A DNA stretch of 64,000 bases from Nonomuraea wenchangensis. GTDB taxonomy: Bacteria > Actinomycetota > Actinomycetes > Streptosporangiales > Streptosporangiaceae. Within the stretch, counting starts at the first letter, position 1, and every line of letters begins with the position of its first letter. A program made the position numbers and the translations under genes. The notes under the pieces are model-generated. The model had not been told where the DNA came from. It searched no databases and worked only from the letters and a program-made list of their open reading frames with translations. Below are positions 1 through 8,283 of this stretch, piece by piece. The stretch spans positions 806,001 to 870,000 of the forward strand of contig NZ_FOHX01000001.1 in assembly GCF_900111685.1 (NCBI RefSeq). Reading direction: 5' to 3'.

Positions 1-131
1 ACGACCAGCATCGCCGCGCCGTGCGCGACGGGCCTGGCGAGCACCCGGCGGACGGGCGCGGGGGTGGCGTCACGGCCGCGGGCCGCGGCGGCGCGCAGGG
101 ACCGGGACAGGTCGGAGAGCAGGTACGACAT
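1..131 (-). CDS. livM: Branched-chain amino acid-type ABC permease LivM, N-terminal fragment
   Basis: Only the first 43 or so codons are in the window; the gene continues past the left edge. It opens with MSYLLSDLSRSLRAAAARG and then a basic, proline-containing stretch that runs into a hydrophobic segment at the edge. Its ATG overlaps the stop of the upstream livH by one base (TGATG), so the two are translationally coupled. The LivM assignment rests mainly on this position, because LivH and LivM permeases are normally encoded together; the visible residues alone would not prove it. Confidence 0.6.
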   Translation of the reverse strand, partial: MSYLLSDLSRSLRAAAARGRDATPAPVRRVLARPVAHGAAMLV

Positions 132-1009
132 CACACCGCCCGCACCGGCGCCGCGCCGAACAGGCCGTGCGGGCGCACCACGTAGACCAGGGCCAGCAGC
201 AGGAACACCGTCAGGTTCACCGTGAGGCTGCCGACGTGGACCCCGGCGAACTGGCTGACCACGCCGATGACCAGGCCGCCGACGACGGCGCCGCCGATGC
301 TGCCCATGCCGCCGATGGCGGTGGCGACGAACCCGTAGAAGGTGTACGACATCCCGAGCGACGGGGTGACGAGCTGGGTGGAGGCCACCAGCACCCCGGT
401 CACCGCGGCGACCAGCGCGGACAGCACCGTGGCGATCTGCGAGGCGCGGGCGCGGGAGATGCCGATCGCCTCCGCGCCGTCGAGGTCGTCGGCGATCGCG
501 CGCAGCTCCAGCCCGACGCGGGTGCGCCGGTAGAACAGGAGGAGCAGCCCGGCGACGCCGAACAGCGCTGCGACCGCGGTCAGCTCGGCGGGCGAGACCG
601 CCAGTCCGGCCAGGTCGAAGCGGTGCTTGCTGACGCCGTACGTGAAGTTGCGGGACTCCCCGCTGTAGGGGACGGCCAGCAGCTCGGCCAGGACCACGCT
701 GACCGCGAGGGTGGACAGCAGCCAGGAGGCGGACTGGCCCGACTGCACGAACGGCCGCACCGCGGTCCACTCGACGGTCAGCGCCACCACCACCATCACG
801 GCGAGCGCGGCCACGTACGCGAGCCAGACCGGCAGGCCGGCGCCCACCGCCACCAGCACCGACATGGACATGAGCATCACCATCTGCCCGTGGGCGAAGT
901 TGATGACGCCGGTCGTCGTGAACAGCGTGGCGAAGCCGACCGCGACCAACCCGTAGATCGCGCCGTCCGCCAGACCCGGCACGAGCACCGTCTGGAGAAA
1001 CTCATGCAT
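131..1009 (-). CDS. livH: Branched-chain amino acid-type ABC transporter permease LivH
   Basis: A 292-residue inner-membrane permease of the HAAT (LivH/BraD) family, about the usual family length. It has the typical early GAIYGLVAVGFATLF segment, the INFAHGQMVML motif near residue 40, and the late GGMGSIGGAVVGGLVIGV loop that contacts the ATPase. About eight hydrophobic segments are visible. It is followed by livM with a one-base overlap. Relatives import branched-chain amino acids, but in catabolic islands they often carry other carboxylates. Here it is divergent from crotonase and acyl-CoA ligase genes, so an organic-acid substrate is a fair inference. The ribosome-binding site before the ATG is poor. 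Confidence 0.88.
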   Translation of the reverse strand: MHEFLQTVLVPGLADGAIYGLVAVGFATLFTTTGVINFAHGQMVMLMSMSVLVAVGAGLPVWLAYVAALAVMVVVALTVEWTAVRPFVQSGQSASWLLSTLAVSVVLAELLAVPYSGESRNFTYGVSKHRFDLAGLAVSPAELTAVAALFGVAGLLLLFYRRTRVGLELRAIADDLDGAEAIGISRARASQIATVLSALVAAVTGVLVASTQLVTPSLGMSYTFYGFVATAIGGMGSIGGAVVGGLVIGVVSQFAGVHVGSLTVNLTVFLLLALVYVVRPHGLFGAAPVRAV

Positions 1010-1125
1010 GGGGGGACCCGGTTCCGGAGCGGGATGTGTCGTCTCTCTTCACCATGGCGCGAAACGTATATATGATTTGGATGACAGTCAAGGAGGGGCG
1101 TCCCGGCGCCCGTGGGGAGGCGCCC

Positions 1126-1935
1126 GTGTCGAGCAAGAGCGGCGGAGCAGACCTGGAACGTGCCGACGGGGTGCTGCTCAGCACCGTCGTCGGCGGGACA
1201 CTGGTCGTGACACTCAACCGCCCGGAGTCCGCCAACGCCCTCGACGACGAGCTCATGGACGCGCTGGCCGGCCTGTGGCGGGCCGCCGCCGGGGCGCCTG
1301 AGCTGCGCGCGGTGCTGCTCACCGGCGCGGGCAAGGCGTTCTGCGCCGGGGCCGACGTGTCCATGCTCTCGGTGCCGAGGGTGCAGGTGGGCGACACCGC
1401 GGCCGAGGAGCTCGACTTCCTGCCCGGACCGCGCCTCGGGATCCCCGTCATCGTCGCGGTGAACGGGGTGTGCGCGGGAGGCGGCCTGCACTTCGTGGCC
1501 GACGCCGACATCTGCATCGCCTCGACATCGGCCCGCTTCCTGGACCCGCACGTCAGCGTCGGCCAGGTGTCCGCGCTGGAGCCGCTGCAGCTCCGGCTGC
1601 GGATGCGGCCGGACCTGCTGACCCGCCTCGTCCTGCTCGGCCGGCACGAGTCGCTGTCCGCCGAACGGGCCGAGCGCGCCGGTCTCGTCTCCGAGGTCGT
1701 CGAGCCCGACGCGCTGGCCGGCCGCGGGATGGAGCTGGCCGAGCTGGTCGGTCGGAACTCGCCGGAGGCCGTACGGCTCAGCCGCCGGGTGCTGCGCGCG
1801 TTCGAGGAACGGCTCGTCGCCACCCACATGGACCTCGGCTGGGAGCTGATCCGGCGGCACCGGGACCATCCGGACGCCGTCGAGGGCCCCGCCGCCTTCC
1901 TGGACAAGCGCGAGCCGAAGTGGACGACGTCATGA
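1126..1935 (+). CDS. Crotonase-fold enoyl-CoA hydratase/isomerase-like protein
   Basis: A crotonase-superfamily protein of about 269 residues. The oxyanion-hole motifs are clear: GKAFCAGADVSML and VAVNGVCAGGGLHF. The two glutamates of classical enoyl-CoA hydratases are absent: both the GGGCEL-type and the QPE-type positions read as His (GGGLHF, LDPHVSVG). A simple hydration of crotonyl-CoA is therefore unlikely, and an isomerase, hydrolase or dehydratase role is possible. I chose GTG 1126 because GGGGAGG ends five bases before it; in-frame starts also exist at 1036 and 1081. The next gene overlaps by ATGA, so it heads an operon with the ligase and SDR. Confidence 0.8.
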   Translation: MSSKSGGADLERADGVLLSTVVGGTLVVTLNRPESANALDDELMDALAGLWRAAAGAPELRAVLLTGAGKAFCAGADVSMLSVPRVQVGDTAAEELDFLPGPRLGIPVIVAVNGVCAGGGLHFVADADICIASTSARFLDPHVSVGQVSALEPLQLRLRMRPDLLTRLVLLGRHESLSAERAERAGLVSEVVEPDALAGRGMELAELVGRNSPEAVRLSRRVLRAFEERLVATHMDLGWELIRRHRDHPDAVEGPAAFLDKREPKWTTS

Positions 1936-3554
1936 GGGCCGCCGACTGGAGGCGCAGGCCGCGGGTGGTCGCCCCCGAGCTCACGGACGCCTGGCGGCGC
2001 CGGGGCTTCCGCACCGAGGAACGCATCGGCGACCTGCTGGACCACGGGGCGACGCGCTGGCCGGACCGGCCGGCGATCATCACCGCGAGCGGCGAGACGA
2101 GCTTCGCCGAGCTGGCCGCCACGTCCGCCGCGGTCGCGCGCACCCTGCTCGCCGGCGGGGTCCGGCCGGGTGACGCGGTCTGCTGGCTGCTGCCGACCGG
2201 CCCGCACGCCGTCGCCGTCGCGGCGGCGATCTGGCGGATCGGGGCGATCAGCAGCCCGATCGTGCCGCTGTACGGCCCGCGCGAGCTGCGCGCCGTACTG
2301 GACCAGATCCGGCCGGCGGCCGTCGTCACGTACGGCGACGACCGGCGGCGGGCCTACCCGGACGAGTTCGACGAGGCGCTGCGCGACCTCGGGCACGAAC
2401 CCGCCGCGCGGCTGCTCACCACCGGCCGGTCGGCGGGCTGGCGGGCGGCGGACGGCGAGGGCCCCGGGGCGCTGCCGTCCGGGATCGAGCCCGCCGCCCC
2501 CGAGGACCCCTGCCTGGTGCTGTTCACCTCGGGCACCGAGTCCGAGCCCAAGGGCGTGGTGCACTCCGTGGCGGGGCTGCGGCACGAGCTGCGCACGACC
2601 GTCGTCGAGTGGGGCCTGACCTTCCGCGACCGCATGGTGATGGCCTCCCCCATCACGCACATCACCGGCCTCCTCCAGGGCTTCATGATCCCCTGCCGGG
2701 TCGGGGCGACCGCCGTGCTGATGGAACGGTGGGACCCGGCCGCGTGCGCCGAGCTGGCCGACCGGACCGGCGCCACGTACATGGCCGGCGCCACGCCGTT
2801 CCTGCGTGAGCTGCTCGGCGTGTACGCCGCCGAAGGGCGGGACCGGTCGCCGCTGCGCCAGTACTGCTGCGGCGGCGCGGCGGTGCCGCCCGACCTCATC
2901 CGGCAGGCCGGCGAGCTGGGCATCGCGGCGTACCGGGCGTGGGGCATGACTGAACTGCCCACCGCGACGCTGCCCAACGAGCTGGACCCGATGGAGTTCC
3001 GGGCGGAGACCGACGGCCGGCTCGCGCCGGGCGTGGAGCTGCGCGCCGTGGACTCCTCGGGCCGGGACGTCGCGCCGGGCGAGGTGGGCGAGCTGCTGCT
3101 GCGCGGCCCCGAGATGATGCTCGGGTACGTGCGGGAGGAGCTGAACGCGCACGCGTTCACCCCTGACGGGTGGTTCCGTACCGGGGACCTCGGCTCGCTG
3201 GCCGCCGACGGGCAGGTGCGGATCACCGGGCGGCTCAAGGACGTCATCAACCGGGGCGGCGAGAAGTTCTCGGCCAGGGAGATCGAGGAGGCCATCGTGC
3301 GGCATCCCGACGTGGCGGCCGTGGCGATCGTCCCGGTGCCCGGTGGGCGGCTCGGGGAGCGGATCGGGGCGGCCGTGGTCTCCGATCGGGTGGATCTGAC
3401 TCTGGAGGAGGTCGGGCGCGCGGTGACCGGGCAGGGGCTGGCCCGGCACAAGCAGCCGGAGCTGCTGCGGGTGGTCCGTTCGCTGCCGACCAACCCGACC
3501 GGCAAGATCAACAAGGCCGCGGTGGTCAAGCTGTTCGACGCGGAGACCGGCTGA
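1932..3554 (+). CDS. AMP-forming acyl-CoA synthetase (fatty/aromatic acid-CoA ligase)
   Basis: A 540-residue member of the ANL superfamily that activates a carboxylic acid to its acyl-AMP and then its CoA thioester. The P-loop motif LVLFTSGTESEPKGVVHS, the AWGMTE motif, GWFRTGDLG, the hinge GRLKDVINRGGEKFS and the C-terminal catalytic lysine in PTGKINK are all visible in order, at normal spacing. The ATG overlaps the stop of the preceding crotonase gene. The substrate cannot be read reliably. In this operon it probably makes the CoA ester that the neighbouring crotonase, SDRs, dehydrogenase and racemase process. Confidence 0.9.
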   Translation: MRAADWRRRPRVVAPELTDAWRRRGFRTEERIGDLLDHGATRWPDRPAIITASGETSFAELAATSAAVARTLLAGGVRPGDAVCWLLPTGPHAVAVAAAIWRIGAISSPIVPLYGPRELRAVLDQIRPAAVVTYGDDRRRAYPDEFDEALRDLGHEPAARLLTTGRSAGWRAADGEGPGALPSGIEPAAPEDPCLVLFTSGTESEPKGVVHSVAGLRHELRTTVVEWGLTFRDRMVMASPITHITGLLQGFMIPCRVGATAVLMERWDPAACAELADRTGATYMAGATPFLRELLGVYAAEGRDRSPLRQYCCGGAAVPPDLIRQAGELGIAAYRAWGMTELPTATLPNELDPMEFRAETDGRLAPGVELRAVDSSGRDVAPGEVGELLLRGPEMMLGYVREELNAHAFTPDGWFRTGDLGSLAADGQVRITGRLKDVINRGGEKFSAREIEEAIVRHPDVAAVAIVPVPGGRLGERIGAAVVSDRVDLTLEEVGRAVTGQGLARHKQPELLRVVRSLPTNPTGKINKAAVVKLFDAETG

Positions 3555-3600
3555 TGGCCGGGCTCGATGGACGGGACGGGCTGACGGGCGGGGCGGGCTG

Positions 3601-4434
3601 ATGGGCGGTGGCCTGCTGGACGGGCGTTGTGTCGTCGTGACGGGTGCCGGGCGGGGCCTGGGACGCGCGTACGCGCTCGCCTGCGCCGCCCACGGCGCCG
3701 CCGTCGTGGTCAACGACGTGGACGGGGCCGCCGCGCACGCCGTGGCCGAGGAGATCGCCGCCGCCGGCGGGCACGCGGTGGCCGAACCGGGTTCCGCCGG
3801 GTCGTGGGAGGTGGCGGCCCGGCTGGCCGGGACGGCGGAGCTGGAGTTCGGCCGGCTCGACGGCCTTGTCGCCAACGCCGGGATCACCCACCACGGCCCG
3901 CCGTGGGAGGAGGACGAGGCACGGCTGCGGCGCATCACCGAGGTGAACGTGCTCGGCGTGCAGTTCGCGGCGGTGCACGCCATGCGGGCGATGGTCCGGC
4001 GGGGCGGCGGCGGGTCGATCGTCACGGTCGTGTCCGGCGCCCGGTTCGGCCTCCCCGGCATGAGCGCCTACGGCGCCACGAAGGGGGCGGTGGCCGCGAT
4101 GACCGCCGGCTGGGCGCGGGACTGCGCGTCCGCCGGCATCCGGGTCAACGCCGTGTCGCCGCTGGCCGAGACCGGCATGGCGGCGCTGGACACCCGGCCC
4201 GACCGGCCCGCGCTGGGCGCGCCCGGGGACGTGGCGCCGGTGGTGGTCGCGCTGCTCAGCGACGCCACGCGCGGCGTGACCGGCCGGATCGTCCGGTTCG
4301 ACGGCGCGGAGCTCGGCGTGTACGCGCCGGAGGTCCTTGCTCCGGTCACCGGCTGGGCGGCAGGGGATCCGGCCGCGTCGATCGCGGCGGCCCTGGCCCG
4401 GCTCGGCGGTGCCGCCGCAGCCGGGCCGGACTGA
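3601..4434 (+). CDS. SDR-family dehydrogenase (3-hydroxyacyl-CoA dehydrogenase-like)
   Basis: A 277-residue classical short-chain dehydrogenase. The cofactor motif is TGAGRGLG (residues about 14-21), the acidic NDVDG after strand 2 favours NAD, and the active-site Tyr and Lys are in SAYGATKG, with Ser in VVSGARFG. The N-terminus resembles the dehydrogenase domain of peroxisomal-type multifunctional enzyme 2, which fits oxidation of a 3-hydroxyacyl-CoA. It lies 46 bp after the ligase and is probably co-transcribed. A C-terminal extension of about 30 residues is rich in Ala and Gly. The exact substrate is unknown. Confidence 0.82.
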   Translation: MGGGLLDGRCVVVTGAGRGLGRAYALACAAHGAAVVVNDVDGAAAHAVAEEIAAAGGHAVAEPGSAGSWEVAARLAGTAELEFGRLDGLVANAGITHHGPPWEEDEARLRRITEVNVLGVQFAAVHAMRAMVRRGGGGSIVTVVSGARFGLPGMSAYGATKGAVAAMTAGWARDCASAGIRVNAVSPLAETGMAALDTRPDRPALGAPGDVAPVVVALLSDATRGVTGRIVRFDGAELGVYAPEVLAPVTGWAAGDPAASIAAALARLGGAAAAGPD

Positions 4435-4464
4435 TCAGGCGCCTTCCTGTTCCTGGCGCGGCGG

Positions 4465-5577
4465 TCAGCTCGCCGGCCGGTCCCACTCGCGCAGCACGTC
4501 CGCCGCGTCGGCCGCCGTCCGCGGCACCGGGGCCACCGGGGCGGCCGGGGTGCGGGAGAACCTGGGCGCCGGGGCCGCCTGGACCACGCCGTCCGCCTCG
4601 GCGTACGTGCCACGCGCCGCCAGATGCGGATGGCCCGGGGCCTCGGCGTAGCTGAGCACCGGAGTGACGCAGGCGTCGGTGCCGGCGAAGTGCGCGGCCC
4701 ACTCGTCGCGGGTCCTGGAGGCGAACGCGGCGGCGAACCGCTTACGCATCGCCGGCCAGTTGGCCGGGTCGTTCTGCTCGCCCAGCTCGTCCGGGTCGAG
4801 GTCCAGCCCGGCCAGCAGCGCCGCGTAGAAGTGCGGCTCCAGCGCGCCCACCGCGACGTACTCCCCGTCGGCGCAGGTGTAGGTGTCGTAGAAGGGCGCG
4901 GCACCGTCGAGCAGGTTGCCCTCCCGTTCGTCGCGCCAGGCCCCCATGCCGCGCAGGGCGAGGGTCATCTGGCTGAGCAGCGCGGTGCCGTCGACCATGG
5001 CGGCGTCGATCACCTGGCCGCGGCCGGAGCGGGAGCGTTCGAACAGCGCGGCCAGCACGCCGACGAGCAGCAGCATGGAGCCGCCGCCGAAGTCGCCGAC
5101 CAGGTTGAGCGGCGGCGCCGGGGCCTGGTCGGCACGGCCCATGGCGTGCAGCGCGCCGGTCAGGCCGATGTAGTTGATGTCGTGGCCGACCTGGCCGGCC
5201 CACGGCCCGTCCTGGCCCCATCCGGTCATCCGGGCGTAGACCAGGCCAGGGTTTCGGGCCAGGCAGACGTCGGGGCCCACGCCGAGCCGTTCCACGACGC
5301 CGGGGCGCAGGCCTTCGATCAGCACGTCCGCGCGTTCGGCGAGGCCGAGGACGACGGCCCGCCCCTCGGCGGACTTCAGGTCGGCGTGGACCGGCCGCCG
5401 GCCGCGCAGCACGGCGTCGGTCGCGCCCGGGGCGCCGAACCGGAGCCCGCGGCCCGCCGGCCGTTCGATCCTGACCACGTCGGCGCCGAGGTCGGCGAGC
5501 ACCATCGCCGCGTGCGGGGCCGGGCCGAGCCCGGCCAGCTCCACCACGCGCAGTCCCGCCAGGGGGCCGTCCTTCAT
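4465..5577 (-). CDS. CaiB/BaiF family CoA-transferase, alpha-methylacyl-CoA racemase-like
   Basis: A family III CoA-transferase fold protein of 370 residues. The N-terminus [33 protein letters not shown] and the block [13 protein letters not shown] followed by [11 protein letters not shown] are typical of alpha-methylacyl-CoA racemases, with the conserved His-Asp pair in GHD. It would epimerise the 2-methyl centre of a branched acyl-CoA. I start at ATG 5577 (MKDGPLAG); the longer reading would translate a 24-bp tandem repeat. It lies downstream of the TetR-crotonase gene on the same strand and converges with the SDR operon. Confidence 0.85.
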   Translation of the reverse strand: MKDGPLAGLRVVELAGLGPAPHAAMVLADLGADVVRIERPAGRGLRFGAPGATDAVLRGRRPVHADLKSAEGRAVVLGLAERADVLIEGLRPGVVERLGVGPDVCLARNPGLVYARMTGWGQDGPWAGQVGHDINYIGLTGALHAMGRADQAPAPPLNLVGDFGGGSMLLLVGVLAALFERSRSGRGQVIDAAMVDGTALLSQMTLALRGMGAWRDEREGNLLDGAAPFYDTYTCADGEYVAVGALEPHFYAALLAGLDLDPDELGEQNDPANWPAMRKRFAAAFASRTRDEWAAHFAGTDACVTPVLSYAEAPGHPHLAARGTYAEADGVVQAAPAPRFSRTPAAPVAPVPRTAADAADVLREWDRPAS

Positions 5578-5597
5578 CGGGGGGTTCCGCCTTTCTC

Positions 5598-5663
5598 CTT
5601 GCGCTTGCCGTTCACGAACTACTTGCGCTTGCCGTTCACGAACCACTTGCGCTTGCCGTTCAC
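5598..5663. repeat. 24-bp tandem repeat, nearly three copies
   Basis: The unit CTTGCGCTTGCCGTTCACGA plus four bases recurs at 5598, 5622 and 5646 with exactly 24-bp period; the third copy is partial and runs into the stop codon of the upstream minus-strand gene. On the coding strand each unit is eight codons (FVNGKRK plus one). The last copy contains an extra GTGAA duplication that creates the present stop codon, so the repeat looks like a duplicated gene tail. Confidence 0.9.
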
Positions 5664-7012
5664 TTCACGAACGCGTCGAGCCGGGCTCCGGCGGCGGCGG
5701 ACGCGGCGGTCTCGGCGATCGTCGCGGCCTCGATGCTGAGCTGGTCGGCCAGCGACCGGGCCGGCGCGTCCCGGAGCAGGCGCCGAGTCCGGCCGAGCGC
5801 GGGGAACGGCCCTGCCGCGATCCGCGCCGCCGCCTGCCTGGCCGCCTCGGCCAGCTCCTCGTCGGGGTGGACGTCGGTGACCAGCCCCCAGTCGGCGGCC
5901 TCCGCCGCCGTCAGCCGGCGGTCGGTCAAGGTCAGGGTGAGCGCGCGGCGCAGCCCCACCACCTGCGGCAGCAGCCAGGACGTGCCGCAGTCCGGGGTCA
6001 GCCCCGCCTGCGCGTACGCGGTCAGGAACGTCGCCGACTCGCCGGCCAGCACCACGTCGGCCACCAGGGTGAGCGCCAGTCCGGCGCCCGCCGCCGCGCC
6101 CTGGACGGCGGCCACCACGGGCACCTCCAGCCCGGCGAGGGCCAGCACCGCGCGGTGCGCCGTCCTGGCCAGCTCCAGCACGTGGCCGGCGCGGTCGGCG
6201 GCCCCGTGCATGGCGGTGACGTCGCCGCCGGCGCAGAAGTTGCGACCCCGGCCGAGCAGCAGCACGCAGCGCACCCCGGGGTCGGCCGCCGCGGCCTCGG
6301 CGGCGTCGCCGAGCGCCCGCGCCGTGGGCAGGTCGAGCGCGTTCGAGGACTCCGGCCGGTCGAGCTCGATGGTCGCCACCCCGTCGGCGACCTCGTAGCG
6401 CAGCGAGCCGCCGGTGACCGCCCGCTCGTCGGCCGGCGCGGTGGCCAGGCCGGCGAGGACCAGGTCGGCGAGGTGCCGGTAGGACTGCGCGGCGTCGAAC
6501 CCGGTGGCCGACTGGACGGCGCCGCGCTGGATGGAGTTCATGACCTCGGCCACCGCGGTCCCCACGAACGGGGCGTGGACCGAACGCAGCACCCCGGCCC
6601 TGACCCCCTCCGTGACCAGGCTCCGCACCCGTTCCGCCGCGTAACGGGTGTTCTCCTGGTAGACCTCGTTGGCCGGGCCGAAGGCGGCCACGTCCGCGAG
6701 GAACGCGGCCGAGACGGGCTGCAGCTCGGCGGCGACGGCCTCCAGGTAGACGGCGAGCTGCCGGGCCGGGTCACCGGAGGCGGCGACCCTGGCCTCGATG
6801 CGCTCGGTCACCGTCTTGAAGAACGAGCGGACGACCGCCACCACGATCTGCTCCTTGCTGGGCGCCACCGCGTACAGCGTGGTGCGGGAGCAGCGCAGCC
6901 GTTCGGCGAGATCGCCGATGTTGAACGACGCGAACCCCTCGGCCAGGAACAGCTCGCGGAGCTGCGCCAATGTCTCCTCGGGCCGGGTGCGGCTCCTGTC
7001 GGGCGATGGCAT
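5660..7012 (-). CDS. TetR-family DNA-binding domain fused to a PaaG-like crotonase
   Basis: A 450-residue fusion in one uninterrupted frame. Residues about 10-60 form a TetR helix-turn-helix ([28 protein letters not shown]), followed by a helical ligand domain to about residue 195. Residues about 205-450 are a crotonase with oxyanion motifs [11 protein letters not shown] and [11 protein letters not shown]. The hydratase glutamates are missing, but [14 protein letters not shown] resembles the Asp-containing motif of PaaG-type isomerases. The gene is divergent from an acyl-CoA dehydrogenase, where a repressor is usual. The enzyme half could act on, or simply sense, an acyl-CoA. The architecture is rare in my experience; the frame is clean, so I see no evidence of a sequencing error. 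Confidence 0.85.
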   Translation of the reverse strand: MPSPDRSRTRPEETLAQLRELFLAEGFASFNIGDLAERLRCSRTTLYAVAPSKEQIVVAVVRSFFKTVTERIEARVAASGDPARQLAVYLEAVAAELQPVSAAFLADVAAFGPANEVYQENTRYAAERVRSLVTEGVRAGVLRSVHAPFVGTAVAEVMNSIQRGAVQSATGFDAAQSYRHLADLVLAGLATAPADERAVTGGSLRYEVADGVATIELDRPESSNALDLPTARALGDAAEAAAADPGVRCVLLLGRGRNFCAGGDVTAMHGAADRAGHVLELARTAHRAVLALAGLEVPVVAAVQGAAAGAGLALTLVADVVLAGESATFLTAYAQAGLTPDCGTSWLLPQVVGLRRALTLTLTDRRLTAAEAADWGLVTDVHPDEELAEAARQAAARIAAGPFPALGRTRRLLRDAPARSLADQLSIEAATIAETAASAAAGARLDAFVK

Positions 7013-7043
7013 GGCACCGACTCTACGGCACCCTCTGGCGGAC

Positions 7044-7069
7044 AGTACAGTTTCTGATACTTTGGTACT
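7044..7069. promoter_or_regulatory. Candidate promoter/operator between fusion regulator and acyl-CoA dehydrogenase
   Basis: In this divergent, locally AT-richer gap the ends AGTAC (7044-7048) and GTACT (7065-7069) are inverted repeats around TTTCTGATACTTT. It is the obvious place for the TetR half of the fusion protein to bind, but the arms are only five bases long. Confidence 0.35.
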
Positions 7070-7101
7070 CGATTCCGTACTTCGCGCCGAAGGAAGCTTG
7101 G

Positions 7102-8283
7102 ATGCCCGCGTCGCACGTCATGCCCAGCGAAGAGAGCGCCGACCTGATCGAGGTCGTCCGGGACCTCGCCGACGGGGAGCTGGCCCCCCGCGTGGCGAAG
7201 GCCGAGGCGGACGAGGAGTTCCCGCGCGAGGTGTTCCGCACGCTCGGCGCGATGGGCGTGCTCGGCCTGCCGTACCCCGAGGAGCACGGCGGCGGCGGCC
7301 AGCCCTACGACGTGTACCTGCGGGTGCTGGAGGAGATCGCCCGGGTCTGGTCCGGCGTCGCCGTCGGCACCAGCGTGCACGTACTGTCCTGCTTCGGGCT
7401 GGCCGGCTTCGGCACCGACGAGCAGCGGCGGGCCTGGCTGCCCGGCATGCTCGGCGGCGACCTGCTCGGCGCGTACTGCCTGAGCGAGCCGCACGCCGGC
7501 TCCGACCCCGCCGCCATGACCACCCGCGCCGTCCGCGACGGCGACGACTACGTGCTCACCGGCGCGAAGGCGTGGACCACGCACGGCGGGCACGCCGACT
7601 TCTACACGGTGATGGCGCGGACCTCCGACGACCGCAGGGGCATCTCCTGCTTCCTCGTCCCGGCCGGCACCGAGGGGCTGAGCGCCGACCCGCCCGAGCG
7701 CAAGATGGGGCTGACCGCCTCGCCGACCGCGACGATGCGGTTCGACGGCGTACGGGTGCCGGTCGAGCGCAGGATCGGCGCGGAGGGCGACGGTCTCCGC
7801 ATCGCGCTGGCCGCGCTCGACTCCGGCAGGCTGGGCATCGCCGCCGTCGCGACCGGCCTGGCCCAGGGCGCGCTCGACCATGCGGTGGCGTACGCGAAGG
7901 AGCGCTCGACGTTCGGCCGGCCGATCATCGAGCACCAGGGCCTGGCGTTCCTGCTGGCCGACATGGAGGCGGCCGTGCAGAGCGCCCGCGCGATGACGCT
8001 GCACGCCGCCCGGCTGAAGGACCTCGGCCTGCCGTTCGGGCGGGAGGCGTCCATCGCCAAGATGGTCGCCACCGACAACGCCATGAAGGTCACCACCGAC
8101 GCCGTACAGGTGCTCGGCGGCTACGGCTACACCCGCGACTTCCCGGTCGAGCGCTACATGCGCGAGGCGAAGGTCATGCAGATCTTCGAGGGCCCCAACC
8201 AGATCCAGCGCATGGTCATCGGCCGCTCGCTCGCCGGGAACACCTCGTCCGCGATTACCGCGCTCGGCAGGGAGAAGCACTGA
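7102..8283 (+). CDS. Acyl-CoA dehydrogenase
   Basis: A 393-residue FAD flavoprotein that introduces a 2,3-double bond into an acyl-CoA. Family motifs are intact: LGAYCLSEPHAGSDP, the KAWTTHGG strand, ERSTFGRPIIEHQ, GGYGYTRDFPVERYMREAK, and the catalytic Glu in QIFEGPNQIQ. ATG 7102 is preceded by AAGGA at a suitable distance. It is divergent from the TetR-crotonase gene and coupled by an overlapping start to the next SDR, so the pair is probably induced by the acid degraded here. Confidence 0.92.
   Translation: MPASHVMPSEESADLIEVVRDLADGELAPRVAKAEADEEFPREVFRTLGAMGVLGLPYPEEHGGGGQPYDVYLRVLEEIARVWSGVAVGTSVHVLSCFGLAGFGTDEQRRAWLPGMLGGDLLGAYCLSEPHAGSDPAAMTTRAVRDGDDYVLTGAKAWTTHGGHADFYTVMARTSDDRRGISCFLVPAGTEGLSADPPERKMGLTASPTATMRFDGVRVPVERRIGAEGDGLRIALAALDSGRLGIAAVATGLAQGALDHAVAYAKERSTFGRPIIEHQGLAFLLADMEAAVQSARAMTLHAARLKDLGLPFGREASIAKMVATDNAMKVTTDAVQVLGGYGYTRDFPVERYMREAKVMQIFEGPNQIQRMVIGRSLAGNTSSAITALGREKH

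Noticed and set aside
1002..4061. A 1019-codon open frame on the minus strand opposite the crotonase-ligase-SDR genes
   Set aside because: It is Pro/Arg/Ser-rich with no domain sense and lies entirely opposite three well-supported genes; long antisense frames are common at this GC content.
5598..5663. Possible CRISPR-like array
   Set aside because: The repeats are contiguous with no spacers and overlap a gene end, so this is a simple tandem duplication.
6400..6460. A frameshift joining separate TetR and crotonase genes
   Set aside because: The linker reads cleanly in one frame, with no start codon plus ribosome-binding site before the crotonase half and no composition break.
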